In this document: positions 5,365-12,519 of the stretch, piece after piece
Position numbering within the stretch: position 1 is the stretch's first letter
How the letters are laid out: each line of letters begins with the position of its first letter
Assembly: GCA_023430725.1 (NCBI GenBank)
Contig: JAEYZD010000002.1
Span: 1-12,519 of the forward strand
DNA length: 12,519 nt
Source of the DNA: Bacteroidota bacterium
GTDB taxonomy: Bacteria > Bacteroidota > Bacteroidia > Bacteroidales > VadinHA17
Reading direction: 5' to 3'
The notes under the pieces: model-generated
The model's input: the letters and a program-made list of their open reading frames with translations, nothing else
What the model was told of the DNA's origin: nothing
Databases searched by the model: none
Made by a program: the position numbers and the translations under genes

Positions 5365-7230
5365 ATGGATAAGAAAAAGAGATTATTCGAACAATTTCCG
5401 CCCGTATCCACTGCAGAGTGGATGGAGAAGATCACAGCTGATCTGAAGGGCGCCGACTTCAATAAAAAACTTGTCTGGAAAACCCGTGACGGCCTCTCTG
5501 TCATGCCTTTCTACAGGCAGGAGGACCTGGAAGGACTGCCGCACAGCACCCTTTTGCCGGGTGACTTCCCCTTCGTGCGCGGAGTGCAGGTCTCGGGCAA
5601 CCGCTGGCTGGTAAGACAGGATATAACCGTCACCGACTTCAGCGCCGCAAATGCAAAGGCGCTTGACATACTCATGAGAGGTGTCACCTCACTGGGCTTC
5701 GTCATAAATGATCCTGACACTGTCACTCCTGAGAACATTGCCAGGCTGCTCAACGGTATCCACCCTGAGAGCGTGGAGCTGAATTTCCTGGTAGCCGGCA
5801 AGGCGAAGGAACTCCTGGCAGCGCTGAAGGCATGGCTCGGTTCATCCGGGGCTGACATGCAGCAGGTAAGCCTGACAATCTCGGCCGATCCGCTGGGCAG
5901 GCTGGCTGCCAACGGCAAACTGTGCGTTTCAGTGGAGGAGGGTCTCGATTACCTTGCAGACCTGGTCAGGGAGTGCGCTCCGGAACCGGGACTAAGGTGC
6001 CTGGAGCCGGCGGGAACACTATTCAGCAACGCGGGCACGGGTCCGGTGGCTGAACTGGCATACACTCTTGCACTTGGAAGCGAATACCTGGCTGCCCTTA
6101 CTGAGAGGGGCATCAGCGCTGACGCTGCAGCCGGTGCCATGAGGTTCACCTTCGCAATCGGCCCCGACTTCTTCCCGGAGATCGCGAAACTGCGTGCTGC
6201 CAGGATGCTCTGGGCAGCAATAGTCAAAGAGTACGGCGCCGTCAGTGATGCTTCGGCCCTGATGCACATTCACTCCGTCACCGGAAGATGGAACAAGACG
6301 CTTTACGATCCTTATGTGAACATGCTTCGCACACAGACCGAAGCCATGTCTGCTGCCCTCGGCGGAGCTGAATCGATCACCGTTGAGCCATTTGACGCGG
6401 TGTTCCGCAGTGCCGGCGAGTTCTCGGAGAGGATAGCCCGCAACCAGCAGCTGCTGCTGGCTGAGGAGTCGCACCTCGACAAGGTGGCTGACCCGGGTGC
6501 TGGATCATATTACATAGAAAAACTTACTTCGCTCATTGCAGCAGAGGCATGGAAACTTTTTACCGCAATTGAGGAAGACGGCGGGTTCCTTTCCGCACTG
6601 CGAAAAGGCGATCTCCAGGAGCAGATCAGCGCTGCTGCCGCTGCCCGCAAGGCTGATGTGGCCAAAAGGAAAGAGATCCTCCTCGGAACGAACCAGTATC
6701 CCGATTTCAGGGAGGGCAAGGCAACAAATCACGACACGGAGCGGCTGTTCACAGAATACAAACCCACGCCTGACCAGGAGGTAATGCCAATCATCCCGGC
6801 CCGTGGTGCCGATGAGTTTGAAAAGCTGAGGCTTGCAACAGAAAGATCAGGCCGCAGGCCTCTTGCATTCATGCTCACTATCGGCGACCTCGCCATGCGC
6901 AGGGCCAGGGCACAGTTCTCATCCAACTTCTTCGCGGTAGCAGGTTACGATGTGCGTGACAACAACGGATTTGAAAGTGTTGCTGACGGCGTCAATGCTG
7001 CACTGGAAGCAAAGGCAGACATAATTGTCCTCTGCAGCTCTGACGAGGAGTATGCAACAGTGGCCAGGGAGGCTTACAGCCTGACTGCCGGCAGGGCAAC
7101 GGTTGTTGTCGCCGGAAACCCGCCATGCACTGACGAGCTGAAGGCAGAAGGGATGGAACACTTCATCAGCATCAGATCAAATGTGCTGGAGACAATGCAA
7201 ATGTTCAACAGGATACTGGGAATAAACTGA
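5365..7230 (+). CDS. mutA: Methylmalonyl-CoA mutase small (beta) subunit
   Basis: This is the non-catalytic partner of MutB in the adenosylcobalamin-dependent mutase that interconverts (R)-methylmalonyl-CoA and succinyl-CoA in the cytoplasm. The 621 residues match the usual small-subunit length. The N-terminal part carries the TIM-barrel-like mutase domain, for example LRAARMLWAAI and the ERIARNQQLLLAEESHLDKVADPGAGSYYIE stretch, which aligns with the corresponding part of MutB. The C-terminal part is a cobalamin-binding fold whose DxHxxG motif has been replaced (LTIGDLAMRR), as expected for the subunit that does not bind B12. I choose ATG 5365 (MDKKKRLFEQFP); a TTG at 5356 is possible but less likely. 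No Shine-Dalgarno is seen. mutB starts 4 nt after the stop. Confidence 0.96.
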   Translation: MDKKKRLFEQFPPVSTAEWMEKITADLKGADFNKKLVWKTRDGLSVMPFYRQEDLEGLPHSTLLPGDFPFVRGVQVSGNRWLVRQDITVTDFSAANAKALDILMRGVTSLGFVINDPDTVTPENIARLLNGIHPESVELNFLVAGKAKELLAALKAWLGSSGADMQQVSLTISADPLGRLAANGKLCVSVEEGLDYLADLVRECAPEPGLRCLEPAGTLFSNAGTGPVAELAYTLALGSEYLAALTERGISADAAAGAMRFTFAIGPDFFPEIAKLRAARMLWAAIVKEYGAVSDASALMHIHSVTGRWNKTLYDPYVNMLRTQTEAMSAALGGAESITVEPFDAVFRSAGEFSERIARNQQLLLAEESHLDKVADPGAGSYYIEKLTSLIAAEAWKLFTAIEEDGGFLSALRKGDLQEQISAAAAARKADVAKRKEILLGTNQYPDFREGKATNHDTERLFTEYKPTPDQEVMPIIPARGADEFEKLRLATERSGRRPLAFMLTIGDLAMRRARAQFSSNFFAVAGYDVRDNNGFESVADGVNAALEAKADIIVLCSSDEEYATVAREAYSLTAGRATVVVAGNPPCTDELKAEGMEHFISIRSNVLETMQMFNRILGIN

Positions 7231-7234
7231 CCGT

Positions 7235-9391
7235 ATGAGCAAGAGACCAAAATTCACGCAGATTGACCCCCTGAAGGTGAAAACGCCTTCAAGGAACATA
7301 GATAAATGGGAGAAGGAGAATGACATCAAATCAAGGTGGGAAACTCCCGAGAGGATAAACCTCAAGAGTGTCTACTCAGCCGAAGACCTGAAGGGAATGG
7401 AGCATCTGAACTATGCTGCTGGCATCCCTCCATTCCTGAGAGGACCATACTCGGCAATGTACACAATGAAGCCATGGACTGTCAGGCAGTATGCCGGCTT
7501 CTCCACGGCTGAGGAGTCAAATGCCTTCTACCGCAGGAACCTGTCGGCAGGGCAGAAGGGGCTCTCGGTTGCATTTGATCTCGCAACCCACCGCGGTTAC
7601 GATTCAGATCATGAGAGAGTTGTAGGCGACGTGGGCAAGGCCGGGGTGGCTGTCGACTCCGTTCAGGACATGAAGATACTCTTTGACCAGATCCCCCTTA
7701 AGGAGATGTCGGTCTCAATGACAATGAACGGTGCAGTTCTGCCGGTGATGGCTTTCTACATCGTTGCCGGGCTGGAGCAGGGGGCAAAGCTGAGTGACCT
7801 GCAGGGTACAATACAGAATGATATCCTGAAGGAGTTCATGGTGCGGAACACATACATCTATCCGCCATCGTTCTCTATGAGAATAATTGCAGACATCTTC
7901 AGGTTCACCTCGGAGAAGATGCCCAAGTTCAACAGCATCTCAATCTCAGGTTATCATATGCAGGAGGCGGGAGCCACTGCTGATATCGAGCTGGCCTATA
8001 CCCTTGCTGACGGGCTTGAGTATCTGCGAACAGGGGTAAATGCAGGAATGAGCGTTGATGAGTTTGCTCCGCGGCTCTCCTTCTTCTGGGCCAGCGGCAT
8101 GAACTTCTTCATGGAGATAGCCAAGATGAGGGCAGCAAGAATGCTCTGGGCCAGGATTGTCAGCCAGTTCAACCCGAAGAATCCCAAGTCGCTTGCTCTC
8201 CGCACGCATACGCAAACCTCCGGATGGAGTCTCACCGAGCAGGATCCCTTCAACAATGTGGGACGTACCTGCATCGAGGCAATGGCTGCTGCACTGGGAC
8301 ACACACAGAGCCTCCACACAAATGCACTGGATGAGGCCATAGCCCTTCCGACGGACTTTTCCGCAAGGATCGCCCGGAACACCCAGATCTTCCTGCAGGA
8401 AGAAACAAGTATCTGCAAGTCGGTCGACCCCTGGGCCGGGTCATATTATGTTGAGACCCTAACGCACGAGATTGCCAGCAAGGCGTGGGAGCTGATAGAA
8501 GAGGTTGAGAGTCTTGGCGGTATGGCAAAGGCCATCGAGTCGGGCATACCCAAGATGAGGATTGAGGAGGCTGCAGCCAGGGCGCAGGCAAGGATCGACT
8601 CACGGGCTCAGACAATCGTGGGCCTTAACAAGTATAGGCTTGAGAAGGAGGATCCCCTTGAGATCCTCGAGGTTGACAATACTGCTGTTCGCGATGCGCA
8701 GCTGAAGAGGCTGGCACAGGTGAAGGCAGACAGAAACGAAGAGGAGTGCCGTAAGGCGCTGGAGGCCATCACCCATGCCGCACGTACGGGTGATGGTAAC
8801 CTGCTGGAGCTGGCTGTGGATGCCGCCTCCAAAAGGGCAACCCTTGGTGAGATATCATATGCATGTGAAAAAGTAGCAGGAAGGTATAAAGCAGTGATCA
8901 GAACAATTTCCGGAGTTTATTCATCGGAGTACAAGTCAGACTCTGATTTCGAGGAGGCAAAGGCGATGGCTGCCGAGTTCGCCTCCAGGGCCGGGCGTCA
9001 GCCTCGTATCATGATAGCCAAGATGGGCCAGGACGGACATGACCGCGGAGCGAAGGTGATCTCCACAGGCTATGCCGACATAGGGTTCGACGTAGATATC
9101 GGGCCGCTCTTCCAGACCCCGGCCGAGGCTGCCAGGCAGGCGGTGGAAAACGATGTGCACCTGCTGGGTGTCTCCAGCCTTGCGGCAGGACATAAAACCC
9201 TGATTCCGCAGGTGATAGGAGAACTCAAAAAACTGGGACGCGAGGATATCCTTGTAATTGCAGGAGGTGTGATCCCGCCGCAGGACTACCAGTTCCTCTA
9301 TGATGCCGGTGTGGCTGCAATATTCGGCCCCGGTACATCAGTGTCGAAAACAGCTAAACAGATATTATCTTTGCTGTTGCAGACAGTATGA
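7235..9391 (+). CDS. mutB: Methylmalonyl-CoA mutase large (alpha, catalytic) subunit
   Basis: This catalytic subunit of 718 residues, the normal length, carries out the radical rearrangement between (R)-methylmalonyl-CoA and succinyl-CoA, used in propionate formation or breakdown. The N-terminal barrel shows GIPPFLRGPYSAMY and the TVRQYAGFSTAEESN segment that lines the CoA and substrate channel, then LSVAFDLATHRGYDSDH. The C-terminal cobalamin domain has the full DGHDRG motif at 600-605, with H602 as the lower axial cobalt ligand, followed by GVSSLAAGHK and IAGGVIPPQDY, typical of the B12-binding Rossmann-like fold. All key residues I can check are intact, so the enzyme should be active. It is coupled to mutA by a 4-nt gap, and its TGA overlaps the next gene's ATG (ATGA). 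I see no mutase-associated G-protein (MeaB) or methylmalonyl-CoA epimerase here. Confidence 0.97.
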   Translation: MSKRPKFTQIDPLKVKTPSRNIDKWEKENDIKSRWETPERINLKSVYSAEDLKGMEHLNYAAGIPPFLRGPYSAMYTMKPWTVRQYAGFSTAEESNAFYRRNLSAGQKGLSVAFDLATHRGYDSDHERVVGDVGKAGVAVDSVQDMKILFDQIPLKEMSVSMTMNGAVLPVMAFYIVAGLEQGAKLSDLQGTIQNDILKEFMVRNTYIYPPSFSMRIIADIFRFTSEKMPKFNSISISGYHMQEAGATADIELAYTLADGLEYLRTGVNAGMSVDEFAPRLSFFWASGMNFFMEIAKMRAARMLWARIVSQFNPKNPKSLALRTHTQTSGWSLTEQDPFNNVGRTCIEAMAAALGHTQSLHTNALDEAIALPTDFSARIARNTQIFLQEETSICKSVDPWAGSYYVETLTHEIASKAWELIEEVESLGGMAKAIESGIPKMRIEEAAARAQARIDSRAQTIVGLNKYRLEKEDPLEILEVDNTAVRDAQLKRLAQVKADRNEEECRKALEAITHAARTGDGNLLELAVDAASKRATLGEISYACEKVAGRYKAVIRTISGVYSSEYKSDSDFEEAKAMAAEFASRAGRQPRIMIAKMGQDGHDRGAKVISTGYADIGFDVDIGPLFQTPAEAARQAVENDVHLLGVSSLAAGHKTLIPQVIGELKKLGREDILVIAGGVIPPQDYQFLYDAGVAAIFGPGTSVSKTAKQILSLLLQTV

Positions 9392-10044
9392 AGATTATCC
9401 TTACCATAACCGTCATCACCCTCCTGGCCCTCCTGGCAGGATGCAGTGCAGCCAGGAAGAACAGGTCCGTTGATTCAGACCGCACCAGGGGTGAAGCAGT
9501 TGCCGGGCCGTCACAGGAAGAGCAGCTCCCGGAGGTTGCGCCCTACGGCAATGCTGCACTTGCAGGCAAGCCTGACGATGCTGACGAAGCCGCCGCACAT
9601 GTGTGGGACTTCCGCGATGCAACCACCTGGCTGCTTGGGGAGATCACCCCGGCAATGCTTCAAAACCAGCCTCATGCGGAATGGTACCACGCCGGATATG
9701 CGCAATACCAGCCTGACATGGCCATCCTGGCTGAACTGATGGAGCAGGAGAAGGATGATCTGACGATTACTATAGTCCTCGGCACATGGTGTCCGGACAG
9801 CAGGAGGGAAGTGCCCCGGTTCATGAAGATCATCGACCTCTGGGGATTCCCCAAAGAGAAGATCAGGTTCATCGGTACGGACATCAACAAGATAGCTCCC
9901 CTCGGGGATTTCTCACAGCTTGCCATCGAAAGGGTTCCTACCTTCATATTTTTTAAAAATAATGTCGAAACCGGACGCATCATTGAAGTTCCTGTGACGT
10001 CTTTAGAACAGGATACAAGAAATATCCTCACAGGAAACAAATGA
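9388..10044 (+). CDS. Thioredoxin-fold lipoprotein with a single active-site cysteine
   Basis: This is a 218-residue protein. Residues 1-19 are a lipoprotein signal peptide with lipobox LAGC and C19 as the lipidated cysteine. A low-complexity linker of about 50 residues follows. Residues 70-218 form a thioredoxin-like domain: the central strand TITIVLGTWC, the motif WCPDS at 134-138, REVPRF, and the cis-proline in ERVPTFIFF (P184). The usual second cysteine of CxxC is serine here (C135-P-D-S138), so it cannot make the standard disulfide alone. A single-cysteine mechanism (isomerase or glutaredoxin-like) or a purely binding role is possible. Its ATG overlaps the mutB stop, so it is translated in the mut operon. 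Location: an envelope-facing membrane side, inferred. Why it accompanies the mutase is unknown. Confidence 0.8.
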   Translation: MKIILTITVITLLALLAGCSAARKNRSVDSDRTRGEAVAGPSQEEQLPEVAPYGNAALAGKPDDADEAAAHVWDFRDATTWLLGEITPAMLQNQPHAEWYHAGYAQYQPDMAILAELMEQEKDDLTITIVLGTWCPDSRREVPRFMKIIDLWGFPKEKIRFIGTDINKIAPLGDFSQLAIERVPTFIFFKNNVETGRIIEVPVTSLEQDTRNILTGNK

Positions 10045-10064
10045 ACAACTAATATTCAGAACCA

Positions 10065-10559
10065 ATGGAAGAAGAAAAAACCAGCAAACAGTCAGGTGTG
10101 GGCGTCGGTGCCCTGGTGACAGCCATAATAGCCTTCCTGATCGCGGTTGTACCGTGCCTCGGTCTGATTGCGGTAATCCCCGCAGTGATAGCCATCGTCC
10201 TGGCAATCGTTGGTCTCTCCAGGCCAAACAATAACCAGGGGATGCTCGTCGGAGGCCTTGTGGTCGGTATCATTGCTCTCATGATCTCAGTATCACAGAG
10301 CTTCGTTCTTGGCAAGATTGCCGATAAATCAGGCAATTGGTCCACTGATATTGAGAAGGTTATCAGGGATGTGACTGATGACATCGAGAAGGAGTTCGGA
10401 GACAATGAGGTGACAATCAAGATCAACAGCAATGACGAGACTGTCGAGATCAAGGCTTCAGGCAGGAAGGGTCTTGAAGACAGGCTCGAGGAGCTTGAGG
10501 GAATGGTTGACACCCTGAAGGAAGAGACCGAAAAGGATACCACACAGGGAGAGTGGTGA
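10065..10559 (+). CDS. DUF4190-like membrane protein with charged C-terminal tail
   Basis: This is a 164-residue protein. Residues 11-50 form a helical hairpin rich in A, I, V and G (VGALVTAIIAFLIAVVP, then VIPAVIAIVLAIVGL), and residues 60-79 a further helix. The 'GxxxAxIxLVxGI..L' style and the short PNNN loop resemble the DUF4190 membrane family. Residues 92-164 are hydrophilic, very acidic and probably helical or coiled coil (DIEKVIRDVTDDIEKEFGDNE, then LEDRLEELEGMVDTLKEE). Function is unknown for the family. The last stop overlaps the ATG of the DUF2752 gene (TGATG), so the two are probably translationally coupled and may act together in the inner membrane. No Shine-Dalgarno precedes its ATG. 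Confidence 0.65.
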   Translation: MEEEKTSKQSGVGVGALVTAIIAFLIAVVPCLGLIAVIPAVIAIVLAIVGLSRPNNNQGMLVGGLVVGIIALMISVSQSFVLGKIADKSGNWSTDIEKVIRDVTDDIEKEFGDNEVTIKINSNDETVEIKASGRKGLEDRLEELEGMVDTLKEETEKDTTQGEW

Positions 10560-11002
10560 TGCCTGAGAAAACCGGGGGGCCCCTTTTCAGACCGGGTCAG
10601 TCCGGAAACCAGTATCTTCTTCTTAATTTGATATTTGCCGGAGTAATCCTTTTGATAATGGGTTACTCCCTTTTTTATTCTCCCGATGAGGAGAGATATC
10701 CCGTCACCTGCGTGCATGAAAAGCTTACCGGTGAGCCCTGCCCGTCGTGCGGGCTGTCACATGCCTTTTCTCTTATCGTGAGGGGCAGGATTGACGAAGC
10801 GCTGGAGTGGAACAGCCACTCGGTGAGGGTTTTCCTTTTCTTCGCAGTTCAGCTGCTGATGCGTGCAGGTCTAGCCGCTGCGGCGCTGAAACCGGTGAAA
10901 AAATTAAGGCAGGTGGCTGTGGCTGATGCTGTTGTCTCGTCCGTTATGGCCTTGACTGCATTCTGGCCCTTCCTCAGGCTGACATTTCTGACTGTTTTCT
11001 GA
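10559..11002 (+). CDS. DUF2752 membrane protein
   Basis: This is a 147-residue protein from ATG 10559, preferred over the in-frame GTG codons at 10553 and 10556 because it gives the usual TGATG coupling with the upstream stop. The hallmark of DUF2752 is a CPxCG motif followed by a GR.DEALEWN segment. Here it is EPCPSCGLSHAF at 60-70 (C61 and C64) and RGRIDEALEWNSHS at 75-88. One further cysteine, C51, lies upstream. Helices are predicted at about 20-40, 90-105 and 120-145. The two cysteines could bind a metal or form a disulfide, but the family's function is unknown. It is probably the last gene of the operon. Confidence 0.85.
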   Translation: MPEKTGGPLFRPGQSGNQYLLLNLIFAGVILLIMGYSLFYSPDEERYPVTCVHEKLTGEPCPSCGLSHAFSLIVRGRIDEALEWNSHSVRVFLFFAVQLLMRAGLAAAALKPVKKLRQVAVADAVVSSVMALTAFWPFLRLTFLTVF

Positions 11003-11017
11003 CTTCCGCAGTTATTG

Positions 11018-11040
11018 AGACTTCCCTGGCTAAGTCTTTT
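11018..11040 (+). terminator. Possible terminator of the mut operon
   Basis: AGACTT / AAGTCT forms a 6-bp stem around CCCTGGCT and is followed by TTT and CT. It lies 15 nt after the DUF2752 stop and before the convergent recX gene. The stem is short and only two of its six pairs are G:C, so confidence is limited. Confidence 0.35.
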
Positions 11041-11120
11041 CTGGCTTCCGCCGGGGTCAATGTCTGTTCTGATTTTTCCGTCTGGTGCGGTAATTCTGAT
11101 ATTTTTCCAGGATGGATCTC

Positions 11121-11141
11121 CTCAGTGGCTCATTCACTGAG
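11121..11141 (-). other. Inverted repeat over the recX stop codon
   Basis: CTCAGTG and CACTGAG are exact reverse complements with loop GCTCATT. On the minus strand the hairpin spans the recX stop codon. No T-run follows, so a role in RNA 3' end formation is only a possibility. Confidence 0.3.
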
Positions 11142-11603
11142 TAAATTGTTAATAGCCTCATAGACCAGGTGACTCTCGAACCCCTTTGCAAGAGCATACC
11201 TCAGCAGCTTCCCCTTCAGATCGAGCCTGTTCTTTGCCTTGATCCTTTTCTTCTGGTCAGTCAGTAACTTTTTCAGCAGCTCACTGTATTCCTCCTCCTC
11301 AATGGCCTCCAGTCCCGAGGCCAGGGCTGCAGGGTCAACCCGTTTCTGTTTCAGGGCCATGCTGATTTTGATCCGGCCCCAGTGATCATGCCTGAAGTGA
11401 TCGAGGACGAAGGCCCTGCTGTACCGGTGTTCATCTATGAATTTTTCAGCCGTCAGCTTTCCGAGGACCCATTCCTTTGTCTCCGTGTCGGCCGTCCCCC
11501 ACCGTTCCAGCAGAGAGGTGATGTCGCTGATGCAGTACTCCCTGCCTGAGCAGGCCCGCATGGCCTTCTGAAGAAGCTCCTCCCTCTGTTTGTTCTCATC
11601 CAT
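11130..11603 (-). CDS. recX: RecX family regulatory protein
   Basis: This is a 157-residue RecA regulator: RecX proteins bind the RecA filament and limit strand exchange and SOS induction. The N-terminus has the family start 'CSGREYCISDITSLLERWG' (18-36), then LTAEKFIDEHRYSRAFVLDHFRHDHWGRIKISMALKQKRV (50-89), the conserved three-helix repeat core, with a third helical unit towards the end (KLLRYALAKGFESHLVYEAI). Length is normal. It begins 8 nt inside the end of prmC, so the two are co-transcribed and probably translationally coupled. recA is not in the window. Confidence 0.9.
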   Translation of the reverse strand: MDENKQREELLQKAMRACSGREYCISDITSLLERWGTADTETKEWVLGKLTAEKFIDEHRYSRAFVLDHFRHDHWGRIKISMALKQKRVDPAALASGLEAIEEEEYSELLKKLLTDQKKRIKAKNRLDLKGKLLRYALAKGFESHLVYEAINNLLSE

Positions 11604-12465
11604 GTTTTTCAGCTTTGATGAATCTCTCCTTTCCCCTTATATCATGCATGATCCGGACCTGCCTGTAAAGATCCGGGGCGAGGAGTGCAGCAGTTTCTCC
11701 GGCGAGGTTCTCATTCACCTCCAGCCACAGTGTTCCTCCAGGCAGCAGTCGTTCTTCGGCAACCCGGGCTATGGCCCGGTAGTATACCAGCGGGTCATCG
11801 TCGGGCACGAACAGCGCAGTGTGGGGTTCATGTTCAAGCACGTTCCGGTGCATGGCGCCCTTTTCGCGGTTTGTGACATAGGGCGGGTTGCTGACGATTA
11901 TATTGCTCTCCGGTATGTCACTGCCGGGTTTCTCACCGAGCAGGTCGCTCCTGATCTGCGTCACGGAGGCGCCGAGGGTTGTGACATTGCGCCGTGCTGT
12001 CTCCAGGGCTGCGGCGGAGAGGTCCGTTGCGGTCACCTTTGCACCGGGGAGAGCAAGAGACAGGGCTATTGCTATGCATCCTGACCCGGTGCAAAGGTCG
12101 GTCAGGGAGCCCCTGAAGCCGCCGTTATCACGTATGATCATCAGTGTCATCTCCTCGGTCTCCGGCCTGGGGATCAGTACGCCCGGGCCCACTTCAAGCC
12201 GGTGTCCGCAAAACTCCGCGTACCCGAATATATACTGAAGCGGCTCTCCGGCCGCGGCCCGGGCGGCGGCTTCAAGGACCCTCTCCGCCGCGGCCTCACC
12301 CGGCATGCGGTCACCGAAGGCAAGCTGAGCAGCCCTGCCCATCCCGGTGTATTCCAGTATGATGGCGGCAGCCAGCGCCCCGGCCTCCTCGTGAGACCAC
12401 GACTCCCGAAGCATTTCCAGGATATGGCGGCTTATTTCACTTACTGTTTGTAACTTTGGGCCCAT
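11596..12465 (-). CDS. prmC: Peptide chain release factor N5-glutamine methyltransferase
   Basis: PrmC (HemK) uses S-adenosylmethionine to methylate the GGQ glutamine of RF1 and RF2, which speeds peptide release. The 289 residues have the typical two parts. The N-terminal helical domain (1-80) includes EPLQYIFGYAEFCGH (74-88). The Rossmann methyltransferase domain contains LIPRPETE (97-104), the SAM loop DLCTGSGCIAIAL (123-135), ATDLS (146-150) and the catalytic NPPY (193-196) that holds the glutamine side chain. Its likely substrate, RF2 (prfB), is in the same window. I keep the ATG at 12465, since PrmC-type N-terminal sequence starts immediately. A -7 promoter element lies only 4 nt before this ATG. 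Confidence 0.96.
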   Translation of the reverse strand: MGPKLQTVSEISRHILEMLRESWSHEEAGALAAAIILEYTGMGRAAQLAFGDRMPGEAAAERVLEAAARAAAGEPLQYIFGYAEFCGHRLEVGPGVLIPRPETEEMTLMIIRDNGGFRGSLTDLCTGSGCIAIALSLALPGAKVTATDLSAAALETARRNVTTLGASVTQIRSDLLGEKPGSDIPESNIIVSNPPYVTNREKGAMHRNVLEHEPHTALFVPDDDPLVYYRAIARVAEERLLPGGTLWLEVNENLAGETAALLAPDLYRQVRIMHDIRGKERFIKAEKHG

Positions 12466-12469
12466 GATT

Positions 12470-12477
12470 CAAAGATA
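12470..12477 (-). promoter_or_regulatory. Candidate -7 element of prmC
   Basis: On the minus strand TATCTTTG fits TAnnTTTG exactly and ends 4 nt before the prmC ATG. No -33 TTTG is found upstream. If used, the transcript would begin at or next to the start codon. Confidence 0.45.
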
Positions 12478-12490
12478 GGAAATTGCATTC

Positions 12491-12519
12491 ATGACCACAC
12501 CCGAAGAACTGACATGGAT
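12491..12519 (+). CDS. Start of an unidentified divergent gene (possibly ribD)
   Basis: An open frame begins at ATG 12491 (MTTPEELTW) and runs off the window after nine full codons. This is too short to identify. In my memory of Bacteroidota gene order, ribD (riboflavin biosynthesis) lies divergent to prmC-recX, and a start such as 'T..EEL.WM' would fit RibD, but this is synteny-based inference only. It could instead be a chance frame. Confidence 0.35.

Noticed and set aside
10570..10588. GGGGGGCCCC followed by TTTT as a terminator
   Set aside because: It lies in the first codons of the DUF2752 gene, and a loopless palindrome cannot form a proper hairpin.
11590..12453. Plus-strand frames opposite prmC
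   Set aside because: PrmC motifs (NPPY, DLCTGSGC) are intact on the minus strand; the plus-strand frames are low-complexity and Arg/Pro-rich shadows.

Overview
The window most likely comes from a member of the Bacteroidota, probably Bacteroidales or a relative (order level is inferred). The evidence is a type IX secretion C-terminal sorting domain, a Bacteroidota-type 'GINYQAVARD' secreted protein, several TAnnTTTG (-7) promoter elements in short gaps, weak or absent Shine-Dalgarno sequences at most starts, and a heterodimeric methylmalonyl-CoA mutase. Most of the window is ordinary chromosomal housekeeping sequence. The accessory-looking part lies at about 1140-4170.

Layout. (1) 1-1130 is the 3' part of a polysaccharide flippase gene cut by the window edge. 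(2) 1172-2657 holds two secreted-protein genes 10 nt apart: a small type IX secretion cargo and a protein with a Bacteroidota N-terminal domain, five collagen-like Gly-X-Y triplets and a C1q/TNF-like globular domain. A hairpin follows. (3) 2693-3868, minus strand, is an AAA+ ATPase with a DUF4143-type C-terminus, visibly poorer in G+C than the rest, with a good minus-strand promoter. (4) 3869-4197 is a repeat-rich gap: a hairpin palindrome, an 11-bp direct repeat and a 7-bp tandem repeat, ending in a -7 element in front of prfB. (5) 4198-5290 is prfB (release factor 2), which needs a programmed +1 frameshift at 4261; only the joined product is full length. (6) 5365-11002 is a probable plus-strand operon: mutA, mutB, a thioredoxin-fold lipoprotein, a DUF4190-like membrane protein and a DUF2752 membrane protein, with ATGA or TGATG overlaps at two junctions. 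(7) 11130-12465, minus strand, is prmC followed by recX with an 8-nt overlap. (8) At 12491 a divergent gene begins (possibly ribD by synteny) and runs off the window.

How they work together: MutA/MutB interconvert succinyl-CoA and (R)-methylmalonyl-CoA with adenosylcobalamin, the step that makes or uses propionate. RF2 ends translation at UGA/UAA and regulates its own synthesis through the in-frame UGA. PrmC methylates the GGQ glutamine of RF1 and RF2, so the window encodes both substrate and modifying enzyme, about 6 kb apart and on opposite strands. RecX modulates RecA. No tRNA, rRNA, CRISPR array, transposase or clear novel multi-gene system was found. The most unusual items are the C1q/collagen-like secreted protein with its partner, the strong internal Shine-Dalgarno of prfB in a genome that seems to ignore such sequences at starts, and the low-G+C ATPase beside an array of short repeats.
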